A DNA stretch of 11,590 bases from IMCC26256 sp046081705 (GTDB taxonomy: Bacteria; Actinomycetota; Acidimicrobiia; IMCC26256): assembly GCA_046081705.1 (NCBI GenBank), contig JBJTWK010000102.1, forward strand, positions 1 through 11,590, given 5' to 3'. The translations under genes and the position numbers were made by a program. Each line of letters begins with the position of its first letter. The stretch's first letter is position 1. The notes beneath the pieces were generated by a model, which saw only the letters and a program-made list of their open reading frames with translations, made no database searches and was not told the origin of the DNA. Positions 1 through 6,657 of the stretch are shown here, piece by piece.

Positions 1-1
1 C

Positions 2-802
2 CTGTCGGTCGCCGGCGTCGAGATGGCCGGGCTCTACGGCGCGTGCATCGGCGGTGCGTCGTTCATCGCGGTCGCGATCGCACTCGCCATGGCCCGGCCC
101 CGCACGCTCGTCGCCGACGGGCCGCCGGCGCCCTACAGCGAGCTGTCCACCGCGCTCGGGTGGCTGCTCGTCGGCTCGGTCTCAATGCAGCTGCTCGGGT
201 ACACACCGCTCCTCGGCGTCAACCTCCTCGAGTCGGGGAGCGACAAGGAGGCCGCGGCTGCGTTCGCCTCCGCGTTCTTCATCGCTCGGATCCCGGTCCT
301 GCTGTTCCAGGCCGTCCAGGGCACGTTGCTCCCGAAGCTCGCCGGGCTCGCGGGGGCCGGCCGGGCCAAGGACCTCCGCGACGGCCTCATGCGCCTGCTC
401 GTCGTCGTCGTGGGCATCGCCGTGCTCGGGACGGTCGGCGCGCTCCTCGTCGGTCCGTTCGCCGGTCGGATCCTCTTCAAGGACTTCAGCATGTCCGCGT
501 CGAACCTGGCGCTGCTCGCCGCCGGTTCGGGCGCCTTCATCGTGGCGCTCACCGTCGCCCAGGCCCTCATCGCCGTGAACGCCTACACGCGGGTCGCGTT
601 CTCGTGGGTCGCCGGCGTCGTCGTCTTCGTGATCGTCTGCGCCGGGATCGACGACCTCTTCCTGCGCGTCGAGCTCGGGTTCCTTGCGGGAGCCGGCGCA
701 TCGTGTGCGCTCATGCTCGTCCAGCTCCGCACCGCGATGGCCCGGGGGCTGAGCGCGGATCGACTGCTCGAGGCGTTCGAGCACGAGCCGCTCGAACTCT
801 GA
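2..802 (+). CDS. Polysaccharide flippase (Wzx/MATE-like) C-terminal part, 5' truncated by window
   Basis: This is a multi-pass inner-membrane protein of which 266 C-terminal residues are visible. The frame is open to the left edge, so the true start lies upstream and the Met codon at 23 is internal. At least five strongly hydrophobic stretches can be seen, including segments rich in A/V/L/I/G around window residues 10-30, 45-70, 120-155, 165-190 and 200-240. Short basic or acidic loops (for example GAGRAKDLRDG) separate them. This layout fits the second half of O-antigen/teichoic-acid-type flippases of the MOP superfamily, which move undecaprenyl-linked sugar units across the membrane. The stop codon is one base before a glycosyltransferase start, and three glycosyltransferases plus a nucleotide-sugar reductase follow, which supports a role in glycan export. 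The exact substrate cannot be read. Another MOP-family member (MurJ/MVF-like) remains possible. Confidence 0.7.
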   Translation: MSVAGVEMAGLYGACIGGASFIAVAIALAMARPRTLVADGPPAPYSELSTALGWLLVGSVSMQLLGYTPLLGVNLLESGSDKEAAAAFASAFFIARIPVLLFQAVQGTLLPKLAGLAGAGRAKDLRDGLMRLLVVVVGIAVLGTVGALLVGPFAGRILFKDFSMSASNLALLAAGSGAFIVALTVAQALIAVNAYTRVAFSWVAGVVVFVIVCAGIDDLFLRVELGFLAGAGASCALMLVQLRTAMARGLSADRLLEAFEHEPLEL

Positions 803-803
803 C

Positions 804-1934
804 GTGGGCGGACCCGCCTCGGCCGCCCCGCCGATCACCGTCGCACTCGACGCCACGCCGCTCCTCTGTCCCCGGACCGGCATCGGCGAGGTGGTGGCCG
901 GGATCCTCGCTCCACTCGCCGCCCGCCCCGACCTGAGCGTCCGGGCCTACGCCCTCACGCTGCGGGGCCGCCACGACCTCGCCGCGGCACTCCCGGACGG
1001 CGTGACCGCGGCGACCCGCGCCCTGCCCGCACGGTGGGTGCGCCAACGCTGGCACCGCGCCGATCGACCCGGGATCGAACGCTGGACCGGACCCGTCGAC
1101 GTCGTGCACGCAACCAACTACGTCGCCCCGCCGGCGCGGGTGCCGGTCCTCGTCTCGGTGTACGACCTCACCGTGGTGCGGTTCCCCGAACTCTGCGCGC
1201 CCGACACGCTCGAGTACCCCGCGCTCCTGCGCCGGGCGCTCGACCGGGGCGCGACCCTGCACGCGCCGAGCGGGGCGATCGCCGACGAACTCGTCGCCGC
1301 GCTCGGCGCACCACGCGATCGAGTGGTGACGGTGCCGCTCGGCCTCCCCGAGGTGCTCGGCGGGGCCCCCCGACGCGGGCACCGGCTCGCCGGCTCGGAC
1401 CGGTACGTCCTGGCCCTCGGTACGGTGGAGCCGCGCAAGAACCTCCCGGTCCTCGTCGAGGCGTTCGACGCGATCGCCGACGCGCACCCGGACCTCCACC
1501 TCGTGCACGCCGGGGGCGACGGCTGGGACGAGGGCGCCTTCGACCTCGCCGTGACCCGCAGCCCCCACCACGCCCGGATCCGTCGCCTCGGGTACGTGGA
1601 CGCCGCGACGCGCGCCGACCTGCTCGCCGGCGCGACCGCGTTCGCGTACCCCTCCCGCTACGAGGGGTTCGGATTCCCGCCGCTCGAGGCGATGGCCGTC
1701 GGCGTGCCGGTCGTGGCGACCGCCGTGGGCTCACTGCCCGAGGTGCTCGGCGACGCGGCTCGGCTGGTACCCGACGACGACGCCGCAGCCCTCGCCGCCG
1801 GACTCTGCACGCTCCTCGCCGACGAGGCGGAGCGTGCCGCACGCGTCGAGGCGGGTCGGGCCCGGGCGGCCCGGTACTCGTGGTCCGCGACCGCCGATGC
1901 CCTCGCCGACGTCTACCGGAGGCTCGCCGGGTGA
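804..1934 (+). CDS. Glycosyltransferase family 4 (GT-B fold), first of three
   Basis: This 376-residue protein would transfer a sugar from a nucleotide donor to a growing glycan at the cytoplasmic face of the membrane. The N-terminal half has a glycine loop (TGIGEV, residues 25-30) and a YDLTVVRFPE segment near 120-129, equivalent to the HDL motif of related enzymes. The C-terminal donor domain carries GTVEPRK (206-212) and the retaining-GT EX7E signature, E287 and E295, inside YEGFGFPPLE. SLPEVLGDAARLVP follows at about 310-323. Length is normal for a GT4 enzyme. The GTG start at 804 is one base after the flippase stop with no good Shine-Dalgarno sequence, so translation is probably coupled. 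The family is clear. The donor and acceptor are unknown, although neighbouring Rmd suggests a GDP-6-deoxyhexose or mannose donor. Confidence 0.9.
   Translation: MGGPASAAPPITVALDATPLLCPRTGIGEVVAGILAPLAARPDLSVRAYALTLRGRHDLAAALPDGVTAATRALPARWVRQRWHRADRPGIERWTGPVDVVHATNYVAPPARVPVLVSVYDLTVVRFPELCAPDTLEYPALLRRALDRGATLHAPSGAIADELVAALGAPRDRVVTVPLGLPEVLGGAPRRGHRLAGSDRYVLALGTVEPRKNLPVLVEAFDAIADAHPDLHLVHAGGDGWDEGAFDLAVTRSPHHARIRRLGYVDAATRADLLAGATAFAYPSRYEGFGFPPLEAMAVGVPVVATAVGSLPEVLGDAARLVPDDDAAALAAGLCTLLADEAERAARVEAGRARAARYSWSATADALADVYRRLAG
1918..1922 (+). promoter_or_regulatory. Ribosome binding site of second glycosyltransferase
   Basis: GGAGG lies 8 nt before the GTG at 1931. It supports this start, which overlaps the upstream gene's TGA stop in a GTGA arrangement (4 bases). 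The site lies within the coding sequence of the preceding glycosyltransferase. Confidence 0.7.
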
Positions 1935-3037
1935 GGGTCGCACTGCACGTCGGGCAACTCCGCCAGGCGGTGCCGGGAGGCATCGGGCGCTACACGATGG
2001 CGCTCGCGCGGCACCTGCCCGCGGCCGACGTCGACCTGCTCACCTTCGCCGCGGGGCCGGTCCCCCTCCCCGCCGGCACGACCCTGCCCGCGCTCACCGA
2101 CCTCGGACGCCCGTACGACGGTGCGCGCTACGAGCTGTGGCACCGGCTGCGCGCGCCGCGCCTGCCCTTCTCCCCCGTCGTCGTCCACGCGCCGAGCCTC
2201 GCCGTCCCGCCCCCGGGCGACGCCGCCCTCGTCGTCACCATCCACGACCTCGCGTTCATCGACCACCCGGACGCCTTCACGCGACGCGGCGTCTCCTTCC
2301 ACACGCGCGGGCTCGAACTCGCCGAGCGGGAGGCCGACGCCTTCGTCACCGCGTCAGAGTTCGTGCGCCGTCAGCTCATCGGGCGCGGCATCGACGAGTC
2401 GCGGGTGCACGTCGCGCCGCACGGTGTCACCCTGAGCCCGACCCTCGACGAGCGCGAGGCGCTGGCCCGGGTCGAGGCGCTCGGGGTGCGGCCCCCCTTC
2501 ATCCTCCAGGTCGGCACCGTCGAGCCGCGCAAGGGGATCGAGAACCTCATCGCGGCCCTGCCGCGGGTGCGGCGCGAGATCCCCGACATCACGCTCGTGC
2601 TCGCCGGGCCGATCGGCTGGGGGCAGGTGGCGGGCCTGCGGGAGGCCGGGGTGATCGCCCTCGGCCACGTGGAGGACGCGGCGCTCGAGGGCCTGTACCG
2701 CGAGGCGACCCTGGCGACCGTGGCGTCCCGATCGGAGGGCTTCGGTCTCCCGGCGCTCGAGGCGATGGCGCACGGGACCCCGCTCATCGCGTCGGACGCC
2801 ACGAGCCTCCCCGAGGTCGTCGCCGACGCCGGCGTCCTCGTCCCGCCCGACCATCCGGCGGCCTGGTCGCGAGCCATCATCGACCTCGCGCGCGACGAGA
2901 CCGCTCGTGCCGAACTCGCCCGTCGCGGTCGGGCCCGCGCCGCAACCTTCACGTGGGCGGCCTCGGGCATCGCGCACCGCGCCGCGTACGAGCAGGCGAT
3001 CGAGCGACCCGGTCCGCGTCGGCGCGGGCGCTTCTAG
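1931..3037 (+). CDS. Glycosyltransferase family 4 (GT-B fold), second of three
   Basis: This 368-residue retaining glycosyltransferase is paralogous to its two neighbours. The start is GTG at 1931, overlapping the previous stop by 4 bases and preceded by GGAGG. The N-terminus (VRVALHVGQLRQ, then PGGIGRYTMAL at 15-25) is the glycine-rich opening loop of GT4 enzymes. TIHDLAFIDHP lies at about 103-113, GTVEPRK at 195-201, and the EX7E pair E269/E277 sits in SEGFGLPALEAMA. SLPEV (292-296) and VLVPP follow. A basic tail (residues 359-368, GPRRRGRF) could contact the membrane or be a simple linker. It probably acts in the same glycan assembly line as its neighbours. Sugar specificity cannot be assigned. 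The TAG stop overlaps a likely -10 element of the next gene. Confidence 0.9.
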   Translation: MRVALHVGQLRQAVPGGIGRYTMALARHLPAADVDLLTFAAGPVPLPAGTTLPALTDLGRPYDGARYELWHRLRAPRLPFSPVVVHAPSLAVPPPGDAALVVTIHDLAFIDHPDAFTRRGVSFHTRGLELAEREADAFVTASEFVRRQLIGRGIDESRVHVAPHGVTLSPTLDEREALARVEALGVRPPFILQVGTVEPRKGIENLIAALPRVRREIPDITLVLAGPIGWGQVAGLREAGVIALGHVEDAALEGLYREATLATVASRSEGFGLPALEAMAHGTPLIASDATSLPEVVADAGVLVPPDHPAAWSRAIIDLARDETARAELARRGRARAATFTWAASGIAHRAAYEQAIERPGPRRRGRF

Positions 3038-3040
3038 ACT
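3035..3040 (+). promoter_or_regulatory. -10 element of a leaderless promoter for third glycosyltransferase
   Basis: TAGACT matches the actinobacterial TANNNT -10 consensus and ends 8 nt before the GTG at 3049, so transcription would begin at or next to the start codon. Its first three bases are the TAG stop of the upstream gene. No convincing -35 is seen. The call rests on the same spacing recurring at five other genes in the window. Confidence 0.55.
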
Positions 3041-3048
3041 CGGCCGCC

Positions 3049-4170
3049 GTGCGCGTCCTCCTCGACGTCTCCGCCGTGCCCGCGCGCCCGGTGGGCGCCG
3101 GCGTCTACACGATCCAGATCGCCGGCAGGCTGGCCGTCCACCCGGACGTCGACCTCGTGCTCGTCACCCGCACCGACGACGCCGACCGCTGGTCGCACCT
3201 CGCACCCGGGGCCGAACTGCTCCCCGAGGTCCCGACCCGACGCCCGTCCCGGCTGCTGTGGGAGCAGCGGACCGCCCCCGGGCTCGCGCGCCGGGTCGGC
3301 GCCGACCTCTGGCACGGGCCCCACTACACGATGCCACTGCGCATCGAGGTGCCGAACGTCGTCACCATCCACGACCTCACCTTCTTCGATCACCCCGAGT
3401 GGCACGAGCGATCGAAGGTCACGTTCTTCCGCCGCATGATCCGGGCCGCGGTGCGTCGGGCCAACGGCCTCATCTGCGTCAGCGACCACACGGCCCGACG
3501 GCTCGAGGCCGTGCTCCACCCGAGCGCGCCGGTCACGGTCGCGGCCCACGGTGTGGACCACGATCGGTTCACGCCCGAGGGCGATGCGGCCGCCGACCGT
3601 GAGGTGCTCGCGCGCACCGGCATCGCCGAGCCCTACGTCGCGTTCGTCGGCACGATCGAACCGCGCAAGGACGTGCCGTCGCTCGTGCGCGCCTTCGCCG
3701 CGCTCGCCGACGCGCACCCCGGCCTGCGGCTCGTGCTCGCGGGCGCCGACGGCTGGGGGGCCCGGGCGGTGCGCGACGCCGTCGCCGCCAGCGGCCACAC
3801 CACCCGCATCCTGCGGCCCGGTTACCTCCCCGGCGAGACGCTCGCCCCGCTGCTGCGTCGAGCGGCGGTCGTCGCGTACCCCTCCCTCGAGGAGGGGTTC
3901 GGGCTCCCCGCGCTCGAGGCCCTGGCCTGCGGGGCCCCGGTCGTCACCACGAGCGGGTCGGCGATGGCCGACGTCTGCGGCGACGCCGCCCGCCTCGTCC
4001 CGCCCGGGCGTCCCGATCTGCTCGCCGCCACACTCGCCGCCGTCCTCGACGATCCGGGAGAGACCGACCGCCTCCGCGCCGCCGGTCCGGTCCGGGCCGC
4101 CGGTTTCACCTGGGAGGCCGCGGTCGAGGCCCACCTGCGCGCCTACCGTCTCGCGATCGGCGTTCGGTGA
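3049..4170 (+). CDS. Glycosyltransferase family 4 (GT-B fold), third of three
   Basis: This 373-residue GT4 enzyme starts at GTG 3049, where the protein begins VRVLLDVSAVPARPVGAG, the normal first strand and glycine loop of the fold. Upstream in-frame sequence would be a shadow of the previous gene. Motifs in order are VVTIHDLTFFDHPEWH (about 104-119), CVSDHTARRL (143-152), AAHGVDHDRF (165-174), GTIEPRK (201-207) and the EX7E pair E282/E290 in EEGFGLPALEAL. The usual SLPEV is replaced by SAMADVCGDAARLVP. It is closer to the first copy in these C-terminal motifs than to the second. It has no Shine-Dalgarno sequence and appears to have its own leaderless promoter, so it and the downstream reductase may be expressed partly independently of the cluster. 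Confidence 0.9.
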   Translation: MRVLLDVSAVPARPVGAGVYTIQIAGRLAVHPDVDLVLVTRTDDADRWSHLAPGAELLPEVPTRRPSRLLWEQRTAPGLARRVGADLWHGPHYTMPLRIEVPNVVTIHDLTFFDHPEWHERSKVTFFRRMIRAAVRRANGLICVSDHTARRLEAVLHPSAPVTVAAHGVDHDRFTPEGDAAADREVLARTGIAEPYVAFVGTIEPRKDVPSLVRAFAALADAHPGLRLVLAGADGWGARAVRDAVAASGHTTRILRPGYLPGETLAPLLRRAAVVAYPSLEEGFGLPALEALACGAPVVTTSGSAMADVCGDAARLVPPGRPDLLAATLAAVLDDPGETDRLRAAGPVRAAGFTWEAAVEAHLRAYRLAIGVR

Positions 4171-4175
4171 GGAGG
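4170..4175 (+). promoter_or_regulatory. Strong ribosome binding site of the Rmd-like gene
   Basis: AGGAGG is a perfect Shine-Dalgarno sequence 5 nt before GTG 4181. It begins on the last base of the upstream gene's TGA stop and fixes the start of the reductase. Confidence 0.8.
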
Positions 4176-4180
4176 CATCG

Positions 4181-5083
4181 GTGAGGGCGGTCGTCACGGG
4201 ATCACGCGGGTTCGTCGGACCGCACCTCCTCGCGCACCTCGAGGCGGAGGGCGACACGGCGATCGGCCTCGACTTCGCCGGACCCGAACGGTTCGACGTC
4301 ACCGACGCCGACGCCGTGCGATCGCACCTCGGCGAGGCGGCCCCCGAGGTCGTGTACCACCTGGCCGCGCTGAGCCACGTCGGCGAGTCGTGGGCCGATC
4401 CGTCGACCCAGTTCCGCGTGAACGCCGAGGGCACCCTCAACGTCGTCGCGGCCGCGGCGGCCCTCGGGATCCGCCGGGTCGTCGTCATCGGGTCGTCCGA
4501 GGAGTACGGCGAGGTCGATGCGGACGCGGGTCCCGTCGACGAGGCGGCGCCGCTGCGACCGGTCACGCCGTACGGCGCAGCGAAGGCTGCGGCCGAGACC
4601 GTCGCCCTGCAGATGGGACGCGCCACCGACCTTGAGGTCGTGTGCGTCCGACCGTTCCCGCACACCGGACCGGGGCAGACCGATCGGTTCCTCGTGCCTG
4701 CGCTCGCATCACGCATCGCCCGCGCCGAACGCGAGGGGCACGACTCGGTCGTGATGGGGTCCCGCACCCCGATGCGCGACCTCTCCGACGTGCGCGACGT
4801 CGTGCGGGCGTACCGACTGCTCGCCCTCGCCGGGCACCCGGGTCTCGCCTACAACGTGTGCAGCGGCGTGAGCACCGCGGTCGGCGACATCGCAGATCTC
4901 CTTGCGCGCGCGTCGACCCGGACCATCACGTTCGAGACCGATCCGGCACTCGTGCGCCCGGTCGAGCCGCCGCCGCTCATCGGGAGCGCAGCCCGCCTGC
5001 GCGAGCACACGGGCTGGACCCCGCACCACACCCTGGCCGACACGCTCACCGACGTGCTCGCCGCCGCCCGCGCCACCGCCTGA
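4181..5083 (+). CDS. rmd: NAD-dependent epimerase/dehydratase, likely GDP-4-keto-6-deoxy-D-mannose reductase
   Basis: This 300-residue extended short-chain dehydrogenase has the Rossmann glycine motif TGSRGFVG (G7, G10, G13), followed by FDVTDADAV (38-46) and VVYHLAALSHVGESW (57-71). It also has GSSEEYG (104-110, Ser105 as likely catalytic hydroxyl), YGAAK (Y131/K135) and HTGPGQ (161-166). RDLSDVRDVVRAYRLL (199-214) and YNVCSG (224-229) follow. This whole order matches Rmd, which reduces the 4-keto group of GDP-4-keto-6-deoxy-mannose to give GDP-D-rhamnose. GDP-mannose 4,6-dehydratase, which supplies that substrate, is usually larger and is not in this window. One oddity is RPFPHTGPGQ, where I expect RPFNH. 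It follows three glycosyltransferases with 10 nt between genes, so it is probably co-expressed to supply their donor. A different 4-ketosugar reductase or epimerase is the main alternative. Confidence 0.75.
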   Translation: MRAVVTGSRGFVGPHLLAHLEAEGDTAIGLDFAGPERFDVTDADAVRSHLGEAAPEVVYHLAALSHVGESWADPSTQFRVNAEGTLNVVAAAAALGIRRVVVIGSSEEYGEVDADAGPVDEAAPLRPVTPYGAAKAAAETVALQMGRATDLEVVCVRPFPHTGPGQTDRFLVPALASRIARAEREGHDSVVMGSRTPMRDLSDVRDVVRAYRLLALAGHPGLAYNVCSGVSTAVGDIADLLARASTRTITFETDPALVRPVEPPPLIGSAARLREHTGWTPHHTLADTLTDVLAAARATA

Positions 5084-5118
5084 GCGACCGGCCCGACCCG
5101 CGCGGCCGGCCCCATCCG

Positions 5119-5172
5119 CCGAACTTCGGAGGATCTCCGTCGCCGTAGCGACGGTTTCCCTCCAAAGTTCGG
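5119..5172. terminator. Two-stage hairpin between convergent genes, probable bidirectional terminator
   Basis: The outer arms CCGAACTTCGGAGG (5119-5132) and CCTCCAAAGTTCGG (5159-5172) pair over 14 positions with one non-Watson-Crick pair. Inside, ATCT/TTTC form a 4x4 internal loop, and a perfect 7-bp stem CCGTCGC/GCGACGG (5137-5143, 5148-5154) closes a 4-nt loop. On the minus strand the loop reads UACG closed by C-G, a UNCG-type tetraloop, and the imperfect pair becomes G-U. The minus-strand RNA should therefore fold best, in the 3' UTR of the hydrolase gene. It lies 36 nt after the Rmd stop and 11 nt after the hydrolase stop. There is no U tract, as is common in high-GC actinobacteria. A dispersed palindromic repeat is an alternative. 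Confidence 0.7.
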
Positions 5173-5182
5173 GAGCGGGGCG

Positions 5183-5953
5183 TCAGGCGTCGACGGTCTC
5201 CGCCGCGAACGGCAGGACCTGGCGGTCGAGCCACCCCAGCAGCGTCGCCACGCCCCGCGGGTCGTGGCGGATCCGATGCCCGCCGTGGATCACGAACCGC
5301 AGGTCGGCCGCGCCGTGGGCCGTCGCCAGCTCGACCGCCTCGGTCGGGGCCACCACCGGGTCGTCGGAGCCGTGCACGATGAGCAGCGGCCGGGGGGCGA
5401 GCGCCCGCGCGCACGCGAGCGGGTCGAGACCGGCGAGCTCGGCCGTCCACGCCGCCACGTCCCGGGGGGACTCGGGGTCCCGGAACACGCCGAGCCGGCG
5501 CGCCTCCTCGAGGAAGCCGAGGGGGTCCGCGGTCCACCGCGAGACGCTCGACGGCGACGCGAGCGTGGCCACCCCGCGCACCCGCGGGTCGGCCGCCGCG
5601 GTGCAGATCGACAGCGTGCCGCCGACCCCCGAGCCCACGAGCCAGACCCCGTTGATGTCGGCCCGCTCGGCCATGGCGTCGATCACCGCGGCCTGATCCC
5701 GGCGCCACCCGTCGAGCGAGAAGTCGCCGTCGGACCCGCCCGTGCCGCGGAAGTTGAACGTGAGCACCGCCCAGCCCGCGTCGCGTGCGATGCGGTCGGC
5801 GAGATCGGGGAACGTGATGCCGGAGGCGACCTGCCCGCGCGGCGGCAGCGGGAATCCGTGCGAGAGCACGAGGCCGGGGACCCGGCCGGACCGCGCCGGT
5901 CGCGCCCAGTGGGTCGCGAGCCGGATGCCGTCGACCTCGATGAACCCGTCCAC
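5183..5953 (-). CDS. Alpha/beta-hydrolase-fold protein lacking the nucleophilic serine
   Basis: This 256-residue soluble protein has the alpha/beta hydrolase layout. LVLSHGFPLPPRG (28-40) forms the oxyanion-side HG loop, and FNFRGTGGSDG (66-76) is typical of the superfamily. The nucleophile elbow is VGSGVGG (106-112), then HGSDDPVVAP (194-203, acid D198) and GGH (H226). Where active enzymes have G-x-Ser-x-G-G, this one has G107-S-G109-V-G-G, so the nucleophile position is glycine; Asp and His remain. It may be a non-catalytic or altered-mechanism relative, with Ser108 one residue off. The start is the GTG ending at 5953, giving VDGFIEVDGIRL, preceded by GAGGGGG at a 6-nt gap. A TACGGT -10 lies about 29 nt upstream. 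It is transcribed divergently from the DUF1802 gene. The substrate is unknown. Confidence 0.8.
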   Translation of the reverse strand: MDGFIEVDGIRLATHWARPARSGRVPGLVLSHGFPLPPRGQVASGITFPDLADRIARDAGWAVLTFNFRGTGGSDGDFSLDGWRRDQAAVIDAMAERADINGVWLVGSGVGGTLSICTAAADPRVRGVATLASPSSVSRWTADPLGFLEEARRLGVFRDPESPRDVAAWTAELAGLDPLACARALAPRPLLIVHGSDDPVVAPTEAVELATAHGAADLRFVIHGGHRIRHDPRGVATLLGWLDRQVLPFAAETVDA

Positions 5954-5982
5954 CCGGCACCCCCTCTCGCGCGTCCGCGCCG

Positions 5983-5988
5983 ACCGTA
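5983..5988 (-). promoter_or_regulatory. Candidate -10 element of the hydrolase gene
   Basis: Read on the minus strand this is TACGGT, 29 nt before the GTG start. It would give a short leader of roughly 20 nt that includes the GAGGGGG ribosome binding site at 5960-5966. No clear -35 is seen, so this is tentative. Confidence 0.35.
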
Positions 5989-6039
5989 CCGGCCCCCCAC
6001 CGCGACGCGCACGCCGGGGACGGTTCCCGCGCCCGCGGG

Positions 6040-6045
6040 TACCCT
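6040..6045 (+). promoter_or_regulatory. -10 element of a leaderless promoter for the DUF1802 gene
   Basis: TACCCT fits TANNNT and ends 8 nt before ATG 6054. There is no Shine-Dalgarno sequence between them, which points to a leaderless mRNA. Confidence 0.55.
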
Positions 6046-6053
6046 CTCCCGTC

Positions 6054-6644
6054 ATGGTGCCGGCGTACAAGGAATGGGCGGCGGTCGTCCGGGCGCTGCT
6101 CGCGGGTGAGCAGATCCTCGACGTCCGCAAGGGCGGCATCCGCGAGGAGGGCCGGCACTTCGGCGTGCGGAGCACCCGCCTCTGGCTCCACCCGACGGTC
6201 GAGCACCAGCGGCCCGAACTGCTCAAGCCCGCGTACCGGCACTGGGTCGATGAGACCGTCGCCGCCGCACCGCCCGAGCGTGCGATCCGGATCGAGGGCT
6301 GGGCCGACATCACCGGCATCGCCACGGTCACCGACCCCGAGGTGCTCGACGCCCTCGACGGCCGGTTCATCTGGACCACTGAGTACGCCGCATCGCGTCT
6401 TGCGTGGAGGTCGCGCGATCCGCTCTGGATCCTGGCCCTGCGCGTGCACGTGCTCGAGACCCCGATCACCGTGCCCTTCCGGGACGCATACGGCGGCTGC
6501 ACCTCGTGGGTCGACCTCGACGGCCTCCCCGACGACCCGACCTCGGTGCCGTCGCACCCGACGGTGAGCGACGCGTCCTACGCCACGCGCTCCGAGGCGA
6601 TCGCCGGCGCGATCCCGGGTGGCCTCGAGGCGCCGGTCGTCTGA
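6054..6644 (+). CDS. DUF1802 family protein
   Basis: This 196-residue cytoplasmic protein has an N-terminus, YKEWAAVVRALLAGEQILDVRKGGIREEG, that matches the DUF1802 family by its KEW, RKGGI and following acidic residues. LWLHPTVEHQRPELLK (residues about 44-59) follows, another hallmark of that family. The later part (about 75-150) has a strand-rich segment with PLWILALRVHVLE, which is also typical. No catalytic motif is apparent and the family has no established function that I know of. The ATG at 6054 is favoured because the family homology starts within five residues of it and a -10 hexamer sits just upstream. The gene faces the amidohydrolase gene, with stop codons 9 bases apart in a shared hairpin, and is divergent from the nucleophile-less hydrolase. 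No functional link to either is evident. Confidence 0.8.
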   Translation: MVPAYKEWAAVVRALLAGEQILDVRKGGIREEGRHFGVRSTRLWLHPTVEHQRPELLKPAYRHWVDETVAAAPPERAIRIEGWADITGIATVTDPEVLDALDGRFIWTTEYAASRLAWRSRDPLWILALRVHVLETPITVPFRDAYGGCTSWVDLDGLPDDPTSVPSHPTVSDASYATRSEAIAGAIPGGLEAPVV

Positions 6645-6657
6645 CCCGGCGGGTCAG
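6641..6657. terminator. Small palindrome containing both convergent stop codons
   Basis: CTGACCC-GGC-GGGTCAG is a perfect 7-bp stem with a 3-nt loop. The plus-strand TGA (6642-6644) and the minus-strand TGA (6654-6656) occupy mirrored positions in the arms. It may act as a compact bidirectional terminator. There is no U tract, and the stem is short, so the termination role is tentative. Confidence 0.45.

Noticed and set aside
3034..4767. 577-codon open frame on the minus strand
   Set aside because: It lies opposite the third glycosyltransferase and the Rmd gene, both with full family motifs. It is low-complexity in composition and arises from the high G+C third-position bias.
5954..6502. Longer N-terminus for the alpha/beta hydrolase
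   Set aside because: The extension runs antisense through the DUF1802 gene and has no hydrolase homology. The GTG ending at 5953 has a good ribosome binding site and starts the fold.
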